The notes below the pieces were generated by a model that saw nothing but the letters and a program-made list of their open reading frames with translations, ran no database searches and had not been told where the DNA came from. From the NCBI GenBank assembly GCA_022570795.1, contig JAKUDP010000025.1:263001-327000 (forward strand): DNA of 64,000 bases, in the 5' to 3' direction. The position numbers and the translations under genes were made by a program. Positions 32,035 to 40,939 of the stretch are shown piece after piece (the first letter of the stretch is position 1; every line of letters begins with the position of its first letter). This DNA comes from Sphaerulina vaccinii (Eukaryota > Ascomycota > Dothideomycetes > Mycosphaerellales > Mycosphaerellaceae).

Positions 32035-32528
32035 TATCGTGTTACATTGAATGGAAGAGTTGGCGGAAAGCTCAAGAGGACTTCTATGGCGAGCGGTAGC
32101 TGGAAGTATCAGTTCATCGAGTGGCACATGGCTCTCGGAATAGGACAAAGACAAAGAGCCAAATACCCAGATAGCTTCATGTCTTGGACGGTGTAGTACA
32201 GCACTACACAATGACAACCCTATGCTCACCACTTCGCCCCGTATTCTATGATCTTCAATCCCAAATATAAGCTTATGTAGCGTGGCTGTAGTGGCGGCGC
32301 CGTTGCGCTTCCTACAGGGTCTAACGGTACGTAATTTCAATGTGGAGTAGACCACGAGGCCACTCTGTGAACAGAGCAGAGCGATCATCGCCGAGTCAGT
32401 TTATCGCATATGCATAGACAACAACAACTCTTATATCAGCCTCCTACGAAACAGTCGCATCTGGTATGCGAACAGCATAATAGACCAAGGACAGCGCCTG
32501 CTTCTTGAGGTAGAATGCGGCCGTCAGC
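32035..32528. other. Intergenic, no gene seen
   Basis: This is the upstream region of the DUF726 gene. I see no supported gene or repeat. Confidence 0.45.
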
Positions 32529-35500
32529 ATGCCTGACAATGAGCCGAGTAACAGCAAGGAAACAGCGACAACAGCACCAGAAGATGAGGAGGACAAAGTC
32601 ACTGAGCTGAAGAGAGTACACACGAAAGGCAGCGAGAAGAATGATGGACTCAAAGTAGAACTCCCAGAGGCCGACGAGTTTGGACTGCCAGTGAAGCCAC
32701 CACGCAGGCGGAGGAAGTACTCGCTGGACGAGCTGGACAGTCCGGAGCAGATCAAGAAGCAGGTCATAGAAGAGACGGAAGGCGAAAAGACAGAGGTAGT
32801 GGAAGGTACAGCAGCAAAGACCGATAGCAAGGATGATACGACCACAACATCACAGGAGGGCGAGAAGGCAGTAGAGAGCGCCGATAGTCCATCGACACCA
32901 CGAACGAGCACAGATGACAAACCTCTGGAGCAGGTCAACACGAATGCATCATCAAAGGCAGCACCTTCATTTCCAAGCGACGCTCGATCTCCAGGAAGCC
33001 CTTCCATGACTAGGCAGCAACCCAGTCATGGCGCAAAGGCATCCGTAAGCACAGTCGGCGAGTTCTCGCACCAGCAGATCGTGCCCCGAGAGTCCGAAGA
33101 TGAGGTCGTCAAGGAGGAAGAGGATATGTGGCAGGATATGCCAGCAGTCGCAACACACAGAATCTACGACGACTGGGGGAAAGTGCTCGCAAAGGGGTAT
33201 GATGAGGTCGAGGATGAGACTGTCGCTTATGGCACTCTCGGTGGAGCAGGAAAAGGCTACACGCGTGTACAGATGGATGAAGATGCGAAGAGTGCGACTT
33301 CAATGGATGACAATACTGCGTATCTGTTCAAGGACCAATATGGGCGGAACAACGTGCTGCAGGATGAGGATGAAGGAGAAGCGAAGGATGCTATCAGTCA
33401 ATTGCAGGCGACGAAAGAGCTTCTGACTGAAGGACAACGCATTGCATATGTGGGTGTGGTGAGACTGGCTCTGTTCGAAATGCAGAAGCAGTTCGATACG
33501 CTGGACCGCAACAGTAAGACACGAAAGACGGTGGAAATGGCTGGCGAGGCGCTGAGAATGTGGTCGCAAAAGGTCATGATCAGACTGTACAGTCATATGG
33601 AGATCGATGCCCGAGAGCAGATCATGGTCGAGCAGCTTGCTGAGCATGGAGTCCTGCCGAGCGATCTGACGCCTGCACTTATGGCAAGTGCTAGGGTGAA
33701 GAACCCTACCGCAGAGTCACAGACGACTTCTCAGGCCAATTCTGTGAGGCCTTCGATGGCTTCGCCGAGACCCTCTAGTGTTGTCGAGAGACAGATAACT
33801 TCCGCGAACAACTCGGCGCCTCCATCAAAGCCTGGAACACCGCAGCCACAAGAACCTGATACTCCACCTCCGGCTTACGAAGAGCACACTGCTGACCAGT
33901 TGACGATCGAGAACCCAGACGACTACGAAGATGCGAAGAATCTAGACATTGACATTCGATGGACAGTGCTATGCGATCTGTTCTTACTACTCATCGGAGA
34001 GAGTGTCTACGACTCTCGTTCACGGGTCTTGCTAGAGCGAGTCGGAGCCGCACTGTCTGTACATTGGCAAGAGATCTGCCGCTTTGAGAAGCGAGTGACG
34101 GACGCGCTGGAAATGCAGGAAGAAGCAGAAAAGGAGAACTGGAACGAAGACGACCACATCGAAGCTCGTCGGAAAGCGGCCAAGAAGAAGCGCATGGTCG
34201 TGATGGGCTTGTGCACAGTTGGTGGAGGTCTTGTCATTGGCCTCAGTGCGGGACTGCTCGCTCCAGTGATCGGCGCAGGTCTTGCAGCTGGCTTCACTGC
34301 AGTCGGTGTGTCAGGAACGGGCACTTTCCTCGGAGGGACAGGCGCAGCAGCACTTATCGGCACTACAGGAACACTTCTCGGTGGCAAGATCGGTTTCGGT
34401 ACTAGTGGGAGACGTACTGGAGCTGTCAAGACATTTGAGTACAAGCCACTATACAACAACAAGCGAGTCAATCTTGTCGTCACAGTCGCCGGCTGGATGA
34501 CTGGCACTGTGGACGATGTCAGATTACCATTCTCTACTGTTGACCCGATCATGGGCGACATTTACTCAGTCAATTGGGAACCGGAAATGCTACAGAGTAC
34601 TGGTCAGACTATGCAGATTCTGGGAACCGAAGCTTTGACACAGACTATCCAGCAGATCCTCGGAGCCACTTTCTTGACTACCCTCATGGCGGGTCTATCG
34701 ACTCCATTGATTCTGGCGAAGATCTCATATCTCATCGACAATCCTTGGAGTGTGTCGTGTGCTCGAGCTGATGCTTCTGGCTTGATTCTAGCAGACTCGA
34801 TCATTGAGCGCAATCTTGGCGTGCGACCTATCACGCTCGTTGGCTTCTCACTTGGTGCACGCGTGGTATACTCTTGTCTGAAAGAGCTCGCTCGAAGAGG
34901 TGGCATCGGGCTTGTACAGAATGTCTACATGTTCGGCTCTCCAGTAGTCGTTAACAAGGACGACTGGATCAGAGCGAAATCAGTCGTGCCTGGACGATTC
35001 GTGAATGGCTACGCGACCAATGACTGGATCTTAGGCTACCTCTTCCGAGCCACAGGGGGCGGCGTCATGCGAATCGCAGGTCTCGCGAGTGTAGACGTCA
35101 CTGGTATCGAGAATATCAATGTCACGGAAGATGTACCAGGACATATGGCATATCGCGCAATGATGCCTACATTGTTAGACAAAGTCGGCTGGGCCGTGGA
35201 ATCACTTGAGTACACTGAGATCGAGGATCCAGATCCTGAGAACCACGAAACGCGACAGCGCGAGCTGATCAACGAGATCGAAGAAGCTAGACGGCAGCTT
35301 GAAGAACAGCCTGAAAAGAAAGGCTTTAAGTCGTTCTTCTCGAGAAGGAAGAACACCCAGAAGAAGGCTTGGGAGACTTACGACGAGCGAAATGCAAAGG
35401 TTCTGGAAGGTGATGAGAAAGAAGCGGAAAGGTTGGCTGTAGAGAACACAAATGTCATGTTCGACGTCGAAGCAATTCGTCGCGAAGCATTGGCGCTGGC

Positions 35501-36113
35501 TATACAGAAGCCCAGCGACATCGAAGAGATCAAGAAACATCTCAGCGTCCGCGAATTGCAATCGACACTTCCAGCATTGAAGGTCGACCTCGGCAAACAT
35601 GAGCCTTCGAGCAGTTCTAGCACTCCTATGAGTGCGACACGACCTACGTTGGCGCCTGCACACTCCCAATCACATGATGGTACAACGGCTACCACGAACG
35701 GCACGCATGATAAGGAGACGGAAGATGAAGGCGAGATCTCAATGACGTTCGAATCTCCCGAACGACCTCATACCTCCTTCAATACACGCATCTCAGAACA
35801 TGGATCAGGTTCTGCGCCTGTATCACGATACGCGACTCCTGAACCTCGGGTCTCAAGGACAGCTACACCTGACCAGACTGGATGGAACACCTCGAGGAAG
35901 GCGACACCTGAACCTCAGAAACCGGACATGGCGTGGGATCAACCACGGCCGAAGTTTGGAGTGGCTGATAGACCTGCTCATAGAAGTGTCACTAGTCCTT
36001 TGCCAGTCACTTCGCCGGTTCTCAGTAGTCCGGAGGTTGATGTTAACTATAATCCTTGGGATGCGGAGGATCCGGAGTTTGGGAAGGAGAAGGAGATTGA
36101 GATGACTTTCTAG
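32529..36113 (+). CDS. MIL1: DUF726 family protein (Mil1/TMCO4-like alpha/beta hydrolase fold)
   Basis: An intronless gene encodes 1194 residues. A long acidic, Ser/Thr-rich N-terminal third precedes the DUF726 core. A Gly-rich double membrane hairpin (MVVMGLCTVGGGLVIGLSAG and later GTFLGGTGAAALIGTTGTLL) sits around residues 555-620. After NLVVTVAGWMTGTVDDV the alpha/beta hydrolase elbow ITLVGFSLGARVVYSCLKEL supplies a candidate nucleophile serine in GFSLG. VYMFGSPVVVNKDDW and GYATNDWILGYLFRATGG are further family blocks. In yeast the relative Mil1 (YFL034W) binds the AP-1-related mu adaptor and acts at the Golgi/endosome. Enzyme activity is unproven. The C-terminal 250 residues are low-complexity with repeated ATPEPR/ATPEPQ. 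Family assignment is firm; the symbol is by analogy. Confidence 0.9.
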   Translation: MPDNEPSNSKETATTAPEDEEDKVTELKRVHTKGSEKNDGLKVELPEADEFGLPVKPPRRRRKYSLDELDSPEQIKKQVIEETEGEKTEVVEGTAAKTDSKDDTTTTSQEGEKAVESADSPSTPRTSTDDKPLEQVNTNASSKAAPSFPSDARSPGSPSMTRQQPSHGAKASVSTVGEFSHQQIVPRESEDEVVKEEEDMWQDMPAVATHRIYDDWGKVLAKGYDEVEDETVAYGTLGGAGKGYTRVQMDEDAKSATSMDDNTAYLFKDQYGRNNVLQDEDEGEAKDAISQLQATKELLTEGQRIAYVGVVRLALFEMQKQFDTLDRNSKTRKTVEMAGEALRMWSQKVMIRLYSHMEIDAREQIMVEQLAEHGVLPSDLTPALMASARVKNPTAESQTTSQANSVRPSMASPRPSSVVERQITSANNSAPPSKPGTPQPQEPDTPPPAYEEHTADQLTIENPDDYEDAKNLDIDIRWTVLCDLFLLLIGESVYDSRSRVLLERVGAALSVHWQEICRFEKRVTDALEMQEEAEKENWNEDDHIEARRKAAKKKRMVVMGLCTVGGGLVIGLSAGLLAPVIGAGLAAGFTAVGVSGTGTFLGGTGAAALIGTTGTLLGGKIGFGTSGRRTGAVKTFEYKPLYNNKRVNLVVTVAGWMTGTVDDVRLPFSTVDPIMGDIYSVNWEPEMLQSTGQTMQILGTEALTQTIQQILGATFLTTLMAGLSTPLILAKISYLIDNPWSVSCARADASGLILADSIIERNLGVRPITLVGFSLGARVVYSCLKELARRGGIGLVQNVYMFGSPVVVNKDDWIRAKSVVPGRFVNGYATNDWILGYLFRATGGGVMRIAGLASVDVTGIENINVTEDVPGHMAYRAMMPTLLDKVGWAVESLEYTEIEDPDPENHETRQRELINEIEEARRQLEEQPEKKGFKSFFSRRKNTQKKAWETYDERNAKVLEGDEKEAERLAVENTNVMFDVEAIRREALALAIQKPSDIEEIKKHLSVRELQSTLPALKVDLGKHEPSSSSSTPMSATRPTLAPAHSQSHDGTTATTNGTHDKETEDEGEISMTFESPERPHTSFNTRISEHGSGSAPVSRYATPEPRVSRTATPDQTGWNTSRKATPEPQKPDMAWDQPRPKFGVADRPAHRSVTSPLPVTSPVLSSPEVDVNYNPWDAEDPEFGKEKEIEMTF

Positions 36114-36623
36114 ACCTGTGAAGAAAGGGACGGAGCGTTCTTTGGCGCAGCATATGTGCATTTCTTGGATGGCTTCATGAAGCCATGAGTGCATTGGATT
36201 GGCTGAGGGCAGGCGCCTACCATGGCTGTGTTTTGTACATATGCACTGCTGCTCATGATCAGAGTCAAATGAGACTTCAGAACTTAGCGAGGTGAACTGG
36301 TGTGATCGAGGCCAGGCAGCATATCATGATACTCACAACATTCACAACTGCCCACACTGATGATATCATTCACAACGGTCTTCACTGATTGCGACAGAAT
36401 GTGAAAGACATGTGACTTCGACAAACTGGTTGCTTGCTCACACTCACATGCCCATACACGCGTGCCTATGTTGATATATCAGAACTCGCTCGAAGCTGCG
36501 GAGCTCTTTCATCTTCTCACTTCGACGACTTCGCGACCACACCAGTACCAGCCTTCATCACACCCTCCACGAACCACTTCCTCCAACCCACACTCCACCT
36601 ATCTCTCCATCTCAACACTCACA
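36114..36623. other. Intergenic, no gene seen
   Basis: The 3' flank of the DUF726 gene and the promoter of the small Cys-rich gene lie here. A pyrimidine- and CA-rich leader (CACCCTCCACGAACC..., 36560-36620) precedes the ATG. Confidence 0.5.
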
Positions 36624-37053
36624 ATGTGCAAAGTCCGTCTCGTCTCCCTTCCCCTCCCGTCCCCTCACCTCCCCAGACCCTATCACTAACTTGCGACTCT
36701 TCAGATGTTCTGCACAATCGGCCACGACGGCAAATACTCCTCCTGCCACAAAGAATTACTTACACACGTCGTACCATGTACTCCCAAAACCGGAAAGTGG
36801 CCTAAGAAGTTTCATCATACGACATGTTATCCGAAGAAATATACTGAGATTTGGGGGTTGCCGCCGAAGGGGTATGTGCATAAGTTAGTCGCCTGAGATA
36901 ACTGCTGACTTGTATACCTTTGCTTGTAGGAGTTATCTGTATTGTGGGAGCTGTAAGAAGAGTTTGAAGATTACTGGAGAGGAGGGCGAAGACGTTGGAA
37001 AGGGATGGATTATTGAGAAGGGGAGGCATGGGTGGAAGTTTAAGTGGGCTTGA
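36624..37053 (+). CDS. Small Cys-rich protein with a nine-base first exon
   Basis: The three exons are 36624-36632 (Met-Cys-Lys only), 36705-36883 and 36930-37053. The first intron ends with a perfect CACTAAC branch and TTCAG. The second starts GTTAGT and ends TTGTAG. Phases agree, and 103 residues result: MCKMFCTIGHDGKYSSCHKE at the start, SYLYCGSCKKSLK later, and KGRHGWKFKWA at the end. Seven cysteines, including a CxxC pair, and several histidines suggest metal binding. There is no signal peptide. The protein is basic (PKTGKWPKKFHHTTCYPKKY). I do not recognise the family. An alternative start at the second ATG (36705) would need no first exon and would lose three residues only. Confidence 0.65.
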
Positions 37054-37300
37054 GTTGAAGACTTCTGGTGGTGATCGTGGGTTTCTTGATTGAGTCTGGA
37101 TGGGGTTGTTCGTTTCTTGCGATTTCGGCTGAGGATGTTTCTGTTGAACATTTCCTGCAACTTTGGTTGAGAGTGGCTTGTCTTGTACTTGAATTGGGTC
37201 CCGTAAAGGCTGTCGATTGTTTGTTGCTATGGAATGGTCTATTAATGCGAGTTGTTATTCAAATGAAAGAAACATCACGAAATCCAGCCCCAACCACGAT

Positions 37301-37321
37301 CTCTCTCTCTCTCTCTCTCTC
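37301..37321. repeat. (CT)n microsatellite
   Basis: A run of ten CT units sits directly 3' of the stop codon of the secreted Cys-rich protein gene (which is on the minus strand). It would be an (AG)n tract at the start of that gene's 3' UTR. Confidence 0.95.
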
Positions 37322-37323
37322 GC

Positions 37324-37767
37324 TTAGTAGCACTGAGCATCCACATTACCCCAGCCTCCAAAGTTTGCCTGTCGGCAGGCATTGGCGAAACCATTGTACT
37401 CAACACCACGACGGGCCAAATCAATGCAGCCTTGTCCGTTGTACTGCAGGTTCGGGTAAGAGAAGCCCAACTGCTGGCAGCCCTGCTGAGTGGTGAACTG
37501 GTCTGGGAAGCCGTCACGAGTGCATTGGCAAGTGTTGTAGTATGCACCGTTCTGGTCACCACCGCGGCCGTTGGGGAAGCCGTTCTGCCACCCGTTTGGT
37601 CCGAAGTCTGGTCCCCAGCGCTGTGGGCCGAAGTCTGGTCCCCAGCGCTGTGGGCCCAATTGAGCGAAGGCGCTGCGTTCACGATTAGCAAGGATCCAGC
37701 ACTCTTTCGTGGAGATGTTCACTTACGTGGTCGCGAAGAGAGCGGAGGCGATAGCGATGATCTGCAT
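37324..37767 (-). CDS. Small secreted cysteine-rich protein
   Basis: Two exons, 37767-37727 and 37672-37324, flank a 54-base intron (GTAAGT, TTGCTAATC branch, GCAG) and encode 129 residues. The signal peptide MQIIAIASALFATTAFAQ spans the splice join. Mature residues start with two copies of a 24-base unit encoding QRWGPDFG, then a Gly/Asn-rich stretch. A domain with six cysteines follows (NTCQCTRDG, QQGCQQLG, GQGCIDLA, NACRQAN, DAQCY). The size, secretion signal and even cysteine number fit the effector-like class of small secreted proteins. Whether it acts on a host cannot be told from sequence. The first-exon ATG is the only one that yields a signal peptide. Confidence 0.82.
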
Positions 37768-38715
37768 GATTGCTGGTAGTGGTGGAGATTGGTAAGCGAG
37801 TGTGGTGGGGTTGGTCGTGGATGTCAGAAGTTGGCTGCTGAGTGAGAGTCGTCGGGTGCAGCAGGAGCCATTTCTTATACGTATCGTGACATTGCTGAAG
37901 TTGGTCAAGCAGTCAATCATTTCCCTCAATAGCTCTCATCACGGTGCTGTACCTTGTCGCCAAGATTCACGACTTATGAGATCCTCGTTCGAAGAATGAG
38001 GCGGTTGTGACTCCGAGGAGTCCAAGGTTTGGGGCAATTGACGGCTGCTGCTGCACAACACTGTGTCTGCTCGCATGCCTGATCTATTTCGTGCTACTCG
38101 GAACTGTGCTACAATGACCTCTTCTCGACTGTATCAGTCTTACTTAGGACAGCTTTGAATGATCTCTCTAGGCCGTCTCTGCTGGGGTAGTGAGTGCATG
38201 ATCATGGTAAGATGCCGGCAATGATCGATGTCGCATAACCCGAGCGAGAGGAAATTCAACTGTCAGCTTCAGAGCATTGACAGCGGGCATGCACGTCGAT
38301 CACATGCTAGACTGTTCGCACGCGTTGCGAAGCTTGGGGAAGCTTGTTGACCACCACCTGCCAAGTATGTGTCGTGCCAAGCTTGTTACTGAGAAGTGAG
38401 TGCTCCATAGAGGGCTAGGCATAAGCACGAAGCCTTAGCAGCGATCTGCAGCTTTCGCTTGATTAAGCCTGAGCAGGACATACCATATGACTGGCCTTGT
38501 AGATGAGAGTCTCGAACAGTCTCGCTGAGAGTTCCCAATTCACTTGCAATGTTCTTCGTTCTGCAAAACACGTTCCGAGATCATCAAGGCTATAACAATC
38601 CCGATATAGCAGTGCCAAGCGATCCATGACTCCTTCAGACTAGATTACCTGGCTGATTCAGCCGCATTGATCTTCGCAATCTGGAGTGAAACGTGGAGAC
38701 CCCAGACTCTGCAGC
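37768..38715. other. Intergenic, no gene seen
   Basis: About 0.95 kb upstream of the secreted Cys-rich gene and downstream of the zinc-finger gene. No open frame here looks like protein and no repeat is evident. Confidence 0.5.
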
Positions 38716-40719
38716 TCATTCCAGCGCAGATTTGAGAGCAGTGTCCGCAATGGCGCCCATTGTCTCACTTTCTTGGGCCATTTCTCTCAGAACTTGGCCG
38801 GTCCAGTATCCGACAGGCCAGACATTCCGTTCTTCAAAGGCTTGCACGAGCCATCGTAGGTATGTCAATTCAGGTGCAGCAGTGCCTTCGTTGATCGTTG
38901 AGGACAGTCCGCAAGCTGAAAGCAGTGTCTCAAGCACAAACCCAGACGGTTTGGACATATCATTCATGGTCAAGCGAACGAGTCGCCAGCCCACGAGGCT
39001 GATCTTGAAGCCCAGCAAAGTTGCGAATGGATGCTCCTCGTGATGGTTCGTGCCTGCAGCAAGTTGTCGAAGACTACGATCAAGACTATTCAACAAGCGA
39101 AAGACGTCTCGATCCTCGTAAAGATCTCTTTGAGACTTGGCTTTTGGACGTCCCAGGTGCCCGGCTGTGGCTATTGCTCCGGCGAGAGATGGTTCCACGA
39201 CCCCTCGAACGATCAGTGCATCTGGATGTGATAGTGTGATCCAGGTGTAGTGCCACATCATGTGGAAATGTTCCCAGAGTGCCGAGTGCGATTGCTGCGT
39301 GTCGACGTGACTTGCGGGACTCGTCAATGGATGTGCCAACGAGAAGGCTGCTGGCCATGTTCTCCATAGTCCAGGACTTGAGGCTGCGCCTGTGCTAGTG
39401 CTTGAGGCTTCACTCTGAGGTACCAACTCAGAGATCGATCGCAAAGCTTGTGAGATCTGGCTGTATTGTATTTCTGTCAGAACAGATAGAGACCGTTGCG
39501 AGAAACAAGGTCGTTCCAGAAGGCATGCCGCATGCGTCAGCTCTCTGACTACCATTGCAAGTTGACTGACCAGAACTAGAGCTGCGAACGGCGATGACCA
39601 CAATAGCCTCAGTCGACTTGGAGTCTCTCGGGCTGGTTGTGGGTGCAGGAGGTACTGTGTTGAGGCATAGAACGAGCTGTCCGGAAAGTTCTCCTCAAAC
39701 GCGAGGAAGTCTTCGCAGTCATTGAAGGACTTGAAGCGCTGCGACATCAAGGCTGCCCAGTCTTTAGCTGTTGATGCAAGCCACAGATCCTCGTCACAAG
39801 GCAAGTCGTGCTTGATTTCCAGAGACGAGAGGATCGGCCTGAGATTGCAGAGTATGGCTCTCTGTGTATCAAGCAGGTATAGTGCATACACGCACCGGAC
39901 CTTAGTTTCACGCTCGATGAAGTGCTGCCATCGCTCCTGAAGCTGGTGCTCGTCAAGATCGTCAACAGCTTCACTGTCGGATGCACTACCCGCGCCTTGA
40001 GTCATCTGATAGATGCGAAGCGCATCAACAAGATTTGTGTGGATCGTTGTCGCCTTCTGTGACAGAACCTCATCTCCACTGTACAAGCCATAGAGTTCGT
40101 AGAGTATGAAGGCTTGCAGAACCCAGTCTTGCTGATACCGTGCTCGATCATCGTTGACGTACTTGCATAGTGCTTCCACGCCTGACCTGAAGAGGCTCCG
40201 GCTGATAGTCGTGCTTTGATCTGTGCGAGCTTGTAAGGCACCGATGCAAGCAGTAGCTCTTAGCAGAGCAAGTGGAGGGTTCGAACGAGCAAACATGGAC
40301 TCGTGTAGCAGAGGGAAGGTGCGATGGAATTGAGCTAGAAAGGTCGCAGCATATGCTGTCTCAGATGGCAGCTCGTCTGCGTCGATTAGAGCATCGGCTG
40401 CTAGTGGTGTACGGCCCTGAGGGATAGCATGGCTTGTTGACCTTGGAGTAGTGGCTGTTGGTCGCTTGCTAATGGTAGGCGAATATGAATTTCTGGTACC
40501 CTCGTTCGCGGTCTGCTGTTCCAATGCTACTGCGTGACAGTGTTCCATATGCCGTTTGCGAAGATCACTTCTCATGAAGTTCGCTGAACAGCAATGGCAT
40601 GAGTATCGCTTGGCCGTTGCACTTTGGTGATGTGACCTGTTATGTCGCTTGAGATTCTCTTGTCGGGTGAACGATCGGTCGCAAGTCGTGCACGTGAAGG
40701 GTCGCACAGTGTCGGCCAT
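38716..40719 (-). CDS. C2H2 zinc-finger transcription factor with fungal-specific TF domain
   Basis: An intronless gene encodes 667 residues. Two N-terminal C2H2 fingers are intact: FTCTTCDRSFTRQENLKRHN with its second histidine in RSHH, and YSCHCCSANFMRSDLRKRHM followed by EHCH. A Ser/Thr-rich spacer leads to a long helical middle region (TAYAATFLAQFHRTFPLLHE, ALCKYVNDDRARYQQDWVLQ, RETKVRCVYALYLLDTQRAI). That region has the character of the fungal-specific transcription factor domain. A nuclear DNA-binding regulator is the clear reading; its targets are unknown. It lies 220 bases downstream of a 5-oxoprolinase-like gene on the same strand, so a pathway link is possible but unproven. Confidence 0.9.
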   Translation of the reverse strand: MADTVRPFTCTTCDRSFTRQENLKRHNRSHHQSATAKRYSCHCCSANFMRSDLRKRHMEHCHAVALEQQTANEGTRNSYSPTISKRPTATTPRSTSHAIPQGRTPLAADALIDADELPSETAYAATFLAQFHRTFPLLHESMFARSNPPLALLRATACIGALQARTDQSTTISRSLFRSGVEALCKYVNDDRARYQQDWVLQAFILYELYGLYSGDEVLSQKATTIHTNLVDALRIYQMTQGAGSASDSEAVDDLDEHQLQERWQHFIERETKVRCVYALYLLDTQRAILCNLRPILSSLEIKHDLPCDEDLWLASTAKDWAALMSQRFKSFNDCEDFLAFEENFPDSSFYASTQYLLHPQPARETPSRLRLLWSSPFAALVLVSQLAMVVRELTHAACLLERPCFSQRSLSVLTEIQYSQISQALRSISELVPQSEASSTSTGAASSPGLWRTWPAAFSLAHPLTSPASHVDTQQSHSALWEHFHMMWHYTWITLSHPDALIVRGVVEPSLAGAIATAGHLGRPKAKSQRDLYEDRDVFRLLNSLDRSLRQLAAGTNHHEEHPFATLLGFKISLVGWRLVRLTMNDMSKPSGFVLETLLSACGLSSTINEGTAAPELTYLRWLVQAFEERNVWPVGYWTGQVLREMAQESETMGAIADTALKSALE

Positions 40720-40939
40720 CGTTGAGCCCGCGGTGTGCGTGGTGCGTGGATGCTGACAATGAGCATTGTTGTGGTTGAGCCTCTTTCATGCACTCCACAG
40801 CTCCACCTTGGCCTATCTAGCATGCTATCTCCACAAGGATCGGCACCGGGACGTTAGCCCGAGATGCCAGTCATTGTCAGTAGTTACTATAAGCCCGAAG
40901 GCGGCCTGGTTTGAACATTTTGTATTGTCTGCAAATATG

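Noticed and set aside
35853..36194. Minus-strand frame overlapping the 3' end of the DUF726 gene
   Set aside because: The plus-strand frame is continuous to its stop; the antisense has no supporting feature.
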